Below, in pieces: positions 10,221-19,700 of a stretch of DNA of 64,000 nt (position 1 is the first letter of the stretch; the number at the start of each line of letters is the position of its first letter). Under the pieces are notes generated by a model. It did not search any database and had not been told where the DNA came from. It saw only the letters and a list, made by a program, of their open reading frames with translations. Location of the stretch: contig NZ_PJBZ01000054.1 of the NCBI RefSeq assembly GCF_002835995.1, positions 1-64,000 on the forward strand, given 5' to 3'. Source of the DNA: Psychromonas sp. Urea-02u-13 (GTDB lineage: Bacteria; Pseudomonadota; Gammaproteobacteria; Enterobacterales; Psychromonadaceae). Made by a program: the position numbers and the translations under genes.

Positions 10221-12161
10221 ATGACCCTTTTTAATCAGATAAATTCACTGTTATTTGCATTGTTTTTATTAGTGATGTCCAGCTTGGTCTATTTTCAGTT
10301 TACTGAAACCAAAACCTTCATGGTTAACCAAATGGAATCAGATCTGAATAATACAGTCACATCATTAAGTTTGATGTTAAAACCACATTTAGAAACCGGC
10401 GATGCAGCGACAGTTGATACTTTGGTAAATGTGATTTTTGAAGGTGGGTTTTATAAACAAGTTCATCTAACTTGGCTTGCGGACCAGAAACAGCAGGTCT
10501 GGGAAAATAGCATTACCATTAAAAAAGTGCCGCAATGGTTTATCAATTTAAACCTCTTCGAAACGCAGAGTAAAGAGGTCACTATTACCTCGGGGTGGTT
10601 GCAGTTAGCGACGCTAAAAGTGGAATCTAACCCTGCCATCGGATACCGCGAGTTGTGGCGTATTATGAATGATACGTTAATGATTTTAGCCGCATTATTT
10701 CTTATCTCTATTATGGTTTTGCGTTTACGTTTAAAAAGAATTTTAAAACCGTTACATGAAGTTGCCCAACATGCCACTGATGTATCACAACGAAAATTCC
10801 ACCCTGATATGCCATTACCTCCTACCAAAGAGCTAAAAGAAGTGGTGGGGGCGATTAACTCAATGTCCGGACAACTAAAACAAGTATTTAGCGCATTAGA
10901 TGATGAGGTCGACAACCTTAAAAACAATACCTTACGCGATCATGTTTCACAGTTACCCAATCGTTTATATTTTACAGGGCAGCTTAATAGTTGGTTAGAT
11001 TCGCCCGGATTTGGTGCATTATTACTGGCCGATTTTAACTGGTTGGATGATATTCATAGTAAATATGGGTACCAGGTCCGTGATGAAACCATCAAAGTAT
11101 TAGCTCAAAAACTGAGTAAAGACTTACCATTTTCTTCTGAGACACTGGTAGCACGTATATCAAATACGGAATTTGCGTTTTTGATTCGCGAAGTGGATAA
11201 ACAACAGGTTAGCGAATATTTACAAGGGCTGATTCGATTAATTAATCAAGAGATGTTAAACGCAGGTAGTGAACCCAATCAGGGTTTTGCGATTGGTATT
11301 AGCGAGCGAAGCGAAGGTGTCTCTCGTGCTGAATTATTATCACAGGCCGATAATGCACTGCAAAAATCCTTAAATGAGAATAAGAGAAGTAATTGGTTCT
11401 TTGTCGAAGAAGATCAAGAGTTTAGTCGTGAAGATTGGCGAGATGAGCTGGTTGAAGCGATTGACCAAAATAAATTTCTTTTCCAATGGCAGCATATTCA
11501 ACAATGTCGTGATGATAAAGTGATCCATCGTGAAATATACTGTCGTTTAGAAGTGGCTGGTAAAGTGATACGTGCGGGCCAATTCATGCCTTATATTGAA
11601 CGTTTTTCATTGGGTCATAAATTAGATAGATGCTTATTAGAGTCGATAGAAAGTAATAACTTGTTGAGTCTAAATAGTGAACCGATTGCGGTGAACTTGT
11701 CGCGAGAAAGTATCACTAACCCTGATTTTCATCTCTGGCTTGCTTCCTATCTTTCGGAAGTGAAAAACCCTGAAAAGTTACACTTTGAGATGCCAGAAGC
11801 GGGTATTACACAAAACTTAACCACCTGTTTGCTGCTTTGTGACATTATCACTCAAGGTGGCGCAAAATTTGGCGTAGATAACTGTGGCAGACAAATGGGT
11901 TCACTCACTTATTTACAGCAGTTAAAGCCATATTACATTAAATTAGATATGTCGCTTTCATGTTATAACAATGAAGAAAACGAAGAAAATCAGCAGAATT
12001 TAGAGCTTTGTCGTGCATTGGTTAATATTGCCAGAGGGTTAAATATTAAGGCAATTATTACTGGTATTGAAGATGAAAAGCATTTGAATACTATTAAGCC
12101 GTTAAGGGCTGAAGGCTACCAGGGTTATATCATGCCGCCGGTTGAAATAGACAAGCGTTAA
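10221..12161 (+). CDS. lapD: LapD-like c-di-GMP receptor (degenerate GGDEF-EAL)
   Basis: This inner-membrane receptor would sequester the LapG protease when it binds c-di-GMP. Order: transmembrane helix (about residues 8-25), LapD/MoxY-type periplasmic domain (about 26-145), second helix, HAMP, a GGDEF domain lacking its signature (ARISNTEFAFL in that position) and an EAL domain in which the EALLR motif reads EIYCRLE. Loss of both catalytic motifs is what is expected of LapD, which senses rather than makes or breaks c-di-GMP. It is the last gene of the exporter-LapG operon. Confidence 0.92.
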   Translation: MTLFNQINSLLFALFLLVMSSLVYFQFTETKTFMVNQMESDLNNTVTSLSLMLKPHLETGDAATVDTLVNVIFEGGFYKQVHLTWLADQKQQVWENSITIKKVPQWFINLNLFETQSKEVTITSGWLQLATLKVESNPAIGYRELWRIMNDTLMILAALFLISIMVLRLRLKRILKPLHEVAQHATDVSQRKFHPDMPLPPTKELKEVVGAINSMSGQLKQVFSALDDEVDNLKNNTLRDHVSQLPNRLYFTGQLNSWLDSPGFGALLLADFNWLDDIHSKYGYQVRDETIKVLAQKLSKDLPFSSETLVARISNTEFAFLIREVDKQQVSEYLQGLIRLINQEMLNAGSEPNQGFAIGISERSEGVSRAELLSQADNALQKSLNENKRSNWFFVEEDQEFSREDWRDELVEAIDQNKFLFQWQHIQQCRDDKVIHREIYCRLEVAGKVIRAGQFMPYIERFSLGHKLDRCLLESIESNNLLSLNSEPIAVNLSRESITNPDFHLWLASYLSEVKNPEKLHFEMPEAGITQNLTTCLLLCDIITQGGAKFGVDNCGRQMGSLTYLQQLKPYYIKLDMSLSCYNNEENEENQQNLELCRALVNIARGLNIKAIITGIEDEKHLNTIKPLRAEGYQGYIMPPVEIDKR

Positions 12162-12169
12162 GGGGAATT

Positions 12170-12205
12170 AGGCGTGCCATTTTCAATCTAACATGACACG
12201 CCGAT
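12170..12205 (+). terminator. Hairpin after lapD, possible terminator
   Basis: The sequence ggcgtgccat pairs imperfectly with atgacacgcc some 12 nt downstream. There is no clear T-run, so it may only stabilise the 3' end. Confidence 0.35.
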
Positions 12206-12248
12206 AGTAGGGTATTACTAACTGATTAATATCCGTTCAAAACGTCTA

Positions 12249-12623
12249 TTAATCAGAGAAACCTTCATGAACAAAATTATGTTTACGTTGGTAAAAAGTC
12301 GCTTCATCACTGTCTAAAAAGCTAAGTGCAAACTGATAACCTTCGATTTTGAATTTATCAAGTTTTGCCAACTCATATTCGTTCATAATAATATTCATCG
12401 CCTCACTTACCCATTCAGTTTCACCTAATCCAATGGCTATTTCAGGTGGATCATAATGTGTCACCATCCAATCTTGTAACTGCTCGTTTGAAATTTTTTG
12501 AGTGCCCCAAAGGTGCAGCTGTTCGACCAATTGCGCTTTACTAATATCTGTCATTTTTTGTCCGTCGGTATCTATTACAGTAAAAGCCATATGTTCATCG
12601 GCTAATGCGGTTTTGATACCCAA
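12249..12623 (-). pseudogene. Hypothetical protein, 5' end replaced by a MITE-like element
   Basis: The open frame gives 124 residues with no family I recognise; it is acidic, with no signal peptide or membrane segment. It has no ATG: the only start is a TTG inside the terminal inverted repeat of the element at 12615-12880, so the first codons (Met-Gly-Ile) come from the element. An in-frame stop follows a short way upstream. The simplest reading is that the element inserted into or at the start of a gene and removed its 5' end. Expression from the TTG cannot be excluded. Confidence 0.5.
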
Positions 12624-12880
12624 GCTACTTGAAGATGCAGGAATCAGCCAGTTGAGAGGTGGCCATATTCAAGGCATGAAGTTGAAGGTTTAGTCATTCT
12701 AAATCAATGCTTCATAACACTGAAGAGGGTTACCTCTCACCTGGCCCTACGGGAGGTTCGCTCGAAAGCCAGCTCTGCGTTACAACATTCGAAAAGGGAA
12801 TAACCCTTATCTTCATGTCGCGTCTTAATCTGACATTCGAGCGAGCCTCTGAATCTGCATCTTCAGGTAGTTTGGGTATA
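12615..12880. mobile_element. MITE-like element, family A, copy 1
   Basis: This 266-bp non-coding element has ~24-nt terminal inverted repeats: gatacccaagctacttgaag at the left, and the reverse complement of the right end reads tatacccaaactacctgaag. It is homologous along its length to 41692-41954, including the internal blocks gccctacggg, acaa-tcgaaaagggaat and ttgaag-ttagt-attctaa. It carries no credible gene. It separates the truncated gene on the left from radD on the right. Confidence 0.75.
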
Positions 12881-12944
12881 TACATCCATTATCACTATTT
12901 TTACGTTACACTGCTACGTTTTAAACGCTCCAAGTTGGAAAATA

Positions 12945-14693
12945 ATGTACACACTTCGCCCGTATCAACAAGATAGCGTCAATGCCACACTGCATTACTT
13001 TCGTAAAAGCAGTGATCCTGCCGTGTTGGCTTTATCAACAGGGGCGGGGAAAAGTCTCATTATTGCAGAGCTTGCGCGTCTTGCACGTGGCCGTGTTTTA
13101 ATATTGGCGCATGTTAAAGAGCTAGTTGAGCAAAACCATAAAAAGTATGAAAGCTACGATCTTAAAGCTTCTATATTTTCTGCGGGTTTAGGGCGAAAAG
13201 AATCTGACCAGCAAGTTGTATTCGCCTCGGTACAATCGATTGTGAATAGCCTTGATCAGTTTAGTGAGCAGTTCAGTTTATTAGTGATCGATGAATGCCA
13301 TCGTGTCCCGTTAGATGAAAACAGTGCTTATCAGCGTGTCATAAAACACCTGCAAAAAAATAATAGCAAACTGAAAATACTAGGCTTAACCGCAACACCT
13401 TATCGGTTAGGACTCGGCTGGATATATCAATACCATACCCGTGGGCAAGTACGCTCAGCAGAAGATCGTTTTTTCCGTGATTGTATTTTTGATTTACCGA
13501 TTCGTTTTCTATTAGATGAAAACTTTTTAACTACGCCTAAAGTGATGGATATGGCGGTATTAGGTTATGATTTTTCGTCGATCAACGCGTCAAAATCTGG
13601 AAATTATCGAGAAGCTGATTTAGATGGGGTGATAAAGCAATCGAAGCGCGCAACACCTTTAATCATCAAGCAAGTCATCGAACAGGCAAAAGATCGCTTA
13701 GGTATCATGATATTTGCGTCAACCGTCAATCATGCGCAAGAGATAATGGGCTATTTAGCGGCAGAGAATGCAGCGCTAGTGGTTGGCGATACGCCTATTG
13801 AAGAGCGCGACCGTATTATTAATGCGTTTAAAGAACAGAAAATTAAATATTTAGTCAATGTCTCTGTACTGACAACCGGTTTTGATGCACCACACGTTGA
13901 TTTGATTGCTATTTTACGTCCAACGGCATCGTTGAGTTTATATCAGCAAATTGTCGGTCGTGGTTTACGTTTATTTGAAGGTAAGAAAGATTGCCTGGTG
14001 ATGGAGTTTGCAGGTAACTGTTATGACCTTTATCAGCCCGAATTAGGCGACCCTAAACCGAACAGTGAAAGTGAGATGGTGACCATTCCTTGTCCTGCTT
14101 GTTTGTTTAACAATAATTTTTGGGCAAAGGTCGACCCTGCAGGTTTTGTGATTGAGCATTATGGACGCCAATGCCAAGGTTATAAATTATTAGAAGATGG
14201 CAGTCGTGATATTTGTGGTTACCGTTTTCGCGCTAAAATCTGTGAATTATGTGGTGAGGCGAATGACATTGCGGCACGTCGATGCAATGGTTGCGAGCAC
14301 GTATTGGTCGACCCCGATAAAAAATTACGTGATGCAATGAACTTGAAAGATGCCATGATCATAAAATGTGTTGATATGAAACTTGAAGCCAGTAAGAATC
14401 GCTTTGATAAAACCCAATTAACCGTGACGTATCAGGGCGAAAATAATGCAGAAATCAAACAGATTTGGCAAGTTTCAAGCAAAGCGCAAAAACGTGATTT
14501 TTTAAAACAATTTATCCAACCACATCTCATCGATCGACACCGTGAGTTTACAGACAGCGCGCCAACAAAAGTGATCAAAAACCAGCATCGATTACGTCAC
14601 CCAGAAATTGTTATTGCCCACAAAGACGGCCGTTTTTGGAAAGTGCGCGAAAAGTTGTTTGATCTCGCTTTTTACCAAGACACCACTGAATAG
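12945..14693 (+). CDS. radD: SF2 DNA helicase RadD (YejH)
   Basis: This is a superfamily 2 helicase-like ATPase of the RadD/YejH family, which acts with RecA and SSB in double-strand-break repair. Visible motifs are the Q-motif-like LRPYQQ at the start, Walker A STGAGKS (about residue 31), motif II DECH, motif III GLTATPYRLG, and the C-terminal motifs LTTGFDAPHVD and QQIVGRGLR. A cysteine-rich zinc region follows (CPAC near 385, CELC and CNGC near 432-450). Similarity to E. coli YejH runs end to end (582 versus 586 residues). The ATG lies 64 nt after the MITE, so the native promoter may be altered. Confidence 0.95.
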   Translation: MYTLRPYQQDSVNATLHYFRKSSDPAVLALSTGAGKSLIIAELARLARGRVLILAHVKELVEQNHKKYESYDLKASIFSAGLGRKESDQQVVFASVQSIVNSLDQFSEQFSLLVIDECHRVPLDENSAYQRVIKHLQKNNSKLKILGLTATPYRLGLGWIYQYHTRGQVRSAEDRFFRDCIFDLPIRFLLDENFLTTPKVMDMAVLGYDFSSINASKSGNYREADLDGVIKQSKRATPLIIKQVIEQAKDRLGIMIFASTVNHAQEIMGYLAAENAALVVGDTPIEERDRIINAFKEQKIKYLVNVSVLTTGFDAPHVDLIAILRPTASLSLYQQIVGRGLRLFEGKKDCLVMEFAGNCYDLYQPELGDPKPNSESEMVTIPCPACLFNNNFWAKVDPAGFVIEHYGRQCQGYKLLEDGSRDICGYRFRAKICELCGEANDIAARRCNGCEHVLVDPDKKLRDAMNLKDAMIIKCVDMKLEASKNRFDKTQLTVTYQGENNAEIKQIWQVSSKAQKRDFLKQFIQPHLIDRHREFTDSAPTKVIKNQHRLRHPEIVIAHKDGRFWKVREKLFDLAFYQDTTE

Positions 14694-15280
14694 TTTTATC
14701 CCCTCCAGAAAAAGGAATATCCCTATTGTCACGTTAAGAAAGTAAACCTTTAATAGCAGATCTTACGAGTACTTAACCCTATTTATTACTCGCTAAGCAG
14801 TAAATATATCGTTATTACCCATTATATTATTTGTGTTAATGGTGATTTCCTTCACGTTTTAAGTTCGTTATCGAACTATTTAAAAATAAGTTTATGTCAC
14901 TTAATGTGATGTATGTAACGGTTTTAGTGTCATTCAATCGTCAGAAAGATATGAAAATAAAATGTTTTCAAGTTTAAGTTTAGACGTTTAATAAGAAAGT
15001 TTTACTTTGTAAGTTATTGTTTTTTAAGTTTCGTGTCTTTTGTTGGTTTGTTTTTGATTAAATGTTTGTGGATGTTTGTGGATGTTATTGAGTTGTTGTT
15101 TTTAGGTTGAAAACCGACCGTTTTTAGGTTTTTTCAAAAAGTTCAATTTAATTGCAAAAAAAAATACTCTTGGTATTGTTGCTTGCGAAATATGCGAAAT
15201 ATTCGAAATATTCGAAATGTGCAAAGGATTTTGCACAAGGACTTATAGTATTAATTAAGTAAATTAAAGGGTATTAAGAA
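14694..15280. other. Long intergenic region / porin leader
   Basis: This 587-nt stretch is AT-rich and has no credible open frame on either strand. It holds two short direct-repeat tracts, at 15063-15086 and 15186-15221, and must contain the porin promoter and a long 5' leader. I could not fix a promoter. Confidence 0.6.
15186..15221 (+). repeat. Four tandem 9-nt repeats in the porin leader
   Basis: The units are cgaaatatg, cgaaatatt, cgaaatatt and cgaaatgtg, ending 59 nt before the porin ATG. They could be tandem operator half-sites or a leader structure. No function is known. Confidence 0.7.
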
Positions 15281-16348
15281 ATGAAAAAAACAATATTAGC
15301 TACAGTTATCCCTGCATTATTCATCGCGACAAGCGTTTCTGCTACTGAATTATACAACGATGAAGTAAACACATTTTCTGTTGGCGGACATCTTTCTGGT
15401 GGATTAATTGGTTCTGATGAAGACGATACTGAAGTAAATTCAGTTTCTCCACGTATTAACTTCGGCGCAACACGTGATTTAGGTAATGGTTTTGCTGCAG
15501 ACGCACGTCTTGAATGGAGCATCAATACTTCAGGTGGCGAGCAAGCACTTAGCACTCGTTTAGCTTACATTGGTTTAACACACGAAGCTTACGGTCGCGC
15601 TGCAATCGGTACACAGTGGGCACCTACTTACGATGTAACAGGTTATGCTGATATGCCAATCGCATTCGCAAATGACTTCTTATACCCAAGTGACATGAGC
15701 GCAATGGGTACGGGTCGTGCTGATGACATGATTAGTTACCGCAATGGTGTTGAATTCGGTAGCAACATGGCGTTAAACCTAGGTTTAGGTTGGCAGGGTG
15801 CTAACGATATCACTAGTATTGATAGTAATACTGCAGATGGTAAAGATGTTGAAACAACTACAGCATATGATGCGCGTTACCAAGTTGCATTATCGTTTGA
15901 TATTGCTCAATTCTCGATTGGTGCAGCATACAATGCAGGTGATATCGATTTTTCTGGCCAAACAAAAGAGTCAACAGCTGCAAATGTTTCAGCTAAATAC
16001 GGTTCATACGGCCAAGGTCTTTATGTAGCGGCTGTTTACGGTGACAATGAAAATGTGTTCCGTGGTAAATCTAAATCTAGGTACGCTGAAGCACAAGATA
16101 TGGAAGCTATCGTTGCATACGCTTTTGAAAACAGCATTAACGTAAGCTTAAACTACGAAGCAGTAGATGCTAAGTTACTTGAAAAGTCTTCAAGCAAAAC
16201 AGTTTACAGCCAATCTGCACTACAAGTTGAATATAACTTCCTATCAAACGTAGTAGGTTATGTTGGTTACCAAGTTGATTTAGGCTCTGATTTAGCGGGT
16301 CATAAAGACGACAACGTTTGGATGATCGGTGGACGTATCTACCTATAA
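15281..16348 (+). CDS. Gram-negative general porin
   Basis: This is a trimeric outer-membrane porin of the OmpU/OmpC type. It has a 21-residue signal peptide (MKKTILATVIPALFIATSVSA), alternating amphipathic strands across the whole 355 residues, and a C-terminal strand ending in an aromatic-hydrophobic pair (GGRIYL). The central SPRINFGATRDLGNGFAADARLEW stretch matches the conserved early strands of Vibrio/Psychromonas porins. The gene is monocistronic, with a long leader upstream and a terminator downstream. Codon use looks like that of a highly expressed gene. Substrate preference cannot be read from the sequence. Confidence 0.92.
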   Translation: MKKTILATVIPALFIATSVSATELYNDEVNTFSVGGHLSGGLIGSDEDDTEVNSVSPRINFGATRDLGNGFAADARLEWSINTSGGEQALSTRLAYIGLTHEAYGRAAIGTQWAPTYDVTGYADMPIAFANDFLYPSDMSAMGTGRADDMISYRNGVEFGSNMALNLGLGWQGANDITSIDSNTADGKDVETTTAYDARYQVALSFDIAQFSIGAAYNAGDIDFSGQTKESTAANVSAKYGSYGQGLYVAAVYGDNENVFRGKSKSRYAEAQDMEAIVAYAFENSINVSLNYEAVDAKLLEKSSSKTVYSQSALQVEYNFLSNVVGYVGYQVDLGSDLAGHKDDNVWMIGGRIYL

Positions 16349-16777
16349 TTTTGTAAAACGAAACGTTTTTATTAAATTATAAATTGAAAGGACCAACTTA
16401 GTTGGTCCTTTTTTTTACCTCTACAAACCATGCTTATTTCTTTATTACCTGCCTCCTATTAAATCAAAATTGATATTTTTATTAATCTAACTCTTTCGTT
16501 TTTCAAGTAAATCGTGGTTTCATTATTTTTTGTTTTTTATTAGATGTGTAAAATACATATCTCTTTTTTAATAAACAAATCACATTTATACTTCAAAAAC
16601 ATTTCATTTATTTACTCTTTGTTGGTGTTTTTTGTTTTTACTAAAACGGTTACAAAAAATTGAGAGTTATATCCGTATTCGACTGTAATTGTTACGTAAG
16701 TACATTGATCTATAGATAAAGCTACCGTATTCTTTTTAACTATAAATGGTGCCCATCAACAAAAAGAATCTATTATT
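16349..16777. other. Intergenic region upstream of the TOMM-type locus
   Basis: Apart from the porin terminator at its left end, this 429-nt AT-rich stretch holds no gene I can see. It should contain the promoter of the kinase gene at 16778. No operator is recognisable. Confidence 0.5.
16388..16416 (+). terminator. Rho-independent terminator of the porin gene
   Basis: The stem aaggaccaac-ttag-ttggtcctt is followed by seven or more T residues. Confidence 0.85.
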
Positions 16778-19700
16778 ATGACTCTTCTAAACGATAAAAT
16801 TTCCCAGCAGTTCGACTCATCTGCCTATCAATTATTAGAAAAAATAGGCGAAGGTGGATTTGGACATGTGTACCTTGCAAAGCAAGTAAATACTGGCCAG
16901 TCTGTTGCGATTAAATTTTTATCGATTAGCAATGATTTTGATGACAATAAACGCCAACGTTATGTCGAACGTTTTGAACGTGAAACCTTGCTGGGTAGCC
17001 GCTTACAGCATCCTAATATTGTGCGCCTATTAGATAAAGGCGAAAGTGGTGATCTGTTATTTGCCGTATTTGAATACGTTGAGGGGATAACCCTTAAGCA
17101 ACGTTTAACGCAGTCCGGCGCATTATCCGCCGTTGAAGCCACCGATGTGATGACGCAAGTATTAGATGCCTTAGCACATGCGCATCAACAAGGCGTGGTA
17201 CATCGAGACATTAAACCCGCGAATATCATGCTCACAGAAAGTGCCGCCAAATTACATATCAAAGTATTAGACTTTGGTATCGGCACGTTAGTGAATGAAG
17301 CACGTGTTCAAGACTACAAAAGCATTACCTTAACCCAGGAAACCTTAGGTACACCTTCCTACAGCTCACCAGAGCAGTTGCGTGGTGAGCCCGCAACGGT
17401 TAAAACCGACCTTTATGTGTGGGGTTTGGTCTTTATAGAGTGTTTAACGGGTCAACCTGCCATGTCGGGATCGAATTTAGCCTCTATTTTCCATAAACAA
17501 CTTAGCCAAGAAAATGTGGCGTTGCCTAGTGCCATTGTGGGTCACCCTTTAGCTGCTTTATTACGCCGAGTATTACAGAAAAAAGCGCACCTACGCAGTG
17601 TGAACGCCCCTGATTTGTATCATGAGATTCAGCACATTAATGTGGCTAATTTGGTGGGTGAATTACAGTCAGACAATGAATCAAAGGCGACCCTGGTTAA
17701 TGTCGTGTTAGACAACGATGTAACACTGATTAACGATAATCCTATTTTTAATACCGGCCATGTAGAGCGCAAACAATTTACAGTGATGGCGGTGCGTTTA
17801 AATGCACATATTGTCAAGGGAAAAGAGGTCGATCAAGAGGTAATTGATACCTTGCATCGTGATCAAAAAAATCAATGTTTAGATACCGCCATTCGTTATG
17901 GGGCATTTCATGTAGGCACGTTAGGGGATACGCAACTGTTCTATTACGGGTATCCAGCTGCCAGTGATAACGATGCAAGGCTTTGTGCACGAACAGCGCT
18001 GGATTTAATCAGCGATCTTAAGAAACGTAATGCATTATTAAAAGTGAATCAAGGCATTCAATTAGAGATTAAAATTGGTATTCATACAGGGCTATTAACC
18101 TGTTATGCCGATGCAACGCCAGAGGGTGATACTGCCAATATTGCATTACAATTGGTCAGATTGGCGGGCAACGATCAAATATTATGCTCTGATAGCAGTC
18201 AAAAAATACTACAAAGTTACCTTGAATTTAACCCTGTAAGCCATCAACCGTTAGGGGTAAGTTCAACCACTACACCCTTGTTTAATTTAATGGCCGAGCG
18301 CCATGTAGAGGCCTTCGGTTTCTTACGGGCCGCACACAATAACCACCTGTTTATTGGGCGAGAACAAGAGATAAGCGCATTACGTGCGCTGCAAACATCA
18401 GATAGCGAAGTGAAACTGGCACACGTATTTGGCGAAGCGGGTATTGGTAAATCACGCTTAACCTTTGAGTTTAGACATCAAAGCAGTCAATACACCCACT
18501 TTATGGGCCAGTGTTTACCAGAGCATATCAATAACGCCTTATATCCCATCCTGAATATTTTAAAATACAAATACGCGTTAACTAGCTTATCAGACAGTGA
18601 TGCAATCAGTAAATTAAGCACAGAAATTTCATTGTTTGATGAGATTAACCTTGACGATATTTTACCGATATTATGCGCTTGGTTAGGCTACCAACTACTC
18701 GATGACATGGCACCGAGTAGTTTAAGTCCAGATTTGCAAAAACAGTTGTTATTTAAAACGCTCAACGCATTATTAAATAAGCAGGATAACCAACAAGCAA
18801 ACTTATTTGTATTCGAAGATATGCACTGGGCAGACCCAACCAGTCTTGAATTCATTCATCATTTATCAACATCTGAGTCGTTTAAAAACAGCAATAACGT
18901 GTTTATTAGTAACTCTCGCCAACCGTTACCCGCAATATTTGACAGTGAAATTTATCAAAGCATTGCATTAAACAAACTAACCGAGCAGGACAGTAAAAGC
19001 TTTATTAACAACCTTTTTGATAATCAAAATGTCGCAAGCCAAGTGATGAATGCAGTGCTCAGCCGTACCGATGGTATTCCGCTGTTTATTGAAGAATTGG
19101 TGGATATGCTCAAACAAAAGGGCTTGGTCCAACATATCAATGGTATTACCGATTTTATCAATAGTGAAAAAATCGCCCAGCTACCAACCAGCTTGCGTGA
19201 TTCCTTGCAACAAAAACTTGATAGTTTGGTGTACAGCAAAGAGACCGCACAGCTTGCTGCCACTATCGGGCGAGAGTTTGATTATGACCTGTTAGTTGCT
19301 TCATCAAACCGCAGTGAAGCACAATTACAAACAGACTTAGATGAGTTAGTCTGCGCAGATATTATTTTACAAAAGCGTCGTGTTACTGGTGATAGCTACC
19401 TCTTTAAACATGCTTTGGTGAGAGATGCTGCTTATGAGTCAATGCCTTCAAATTCAAGACAAAAAAAACATAAAACAGTTGCTCTTAGTTTAGAATCGCA
19501 ACTAGAAAACCATCAATCAAGTAGTTTATTTCTTATTGCTACACACTTTTCATCTGCTGAAATGTTTAATAAAGCAGTCTCATTTGGGCTTAAGTCTGCC
19601 AATCAAGCCCTAGAACAATTAGCCACTGCAGAGGTTGTATTACAAACCGATCAAATTTTATTATGGAGTGATCATCTAGACAAAGCACAACAGATAGAGA

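Noticed and set aside
12707-12976. 89-residue open frame within the repeat element.
   Set aside because: It lies almost wholly in the non-coding MITE-like element, has no family features and overlaps the radD start.
15186-15221. CRISPR-like array in the porin leader.
   Set aside because: Repeats are 9 nt and directly adjacent, with no spacers and no cas genes.
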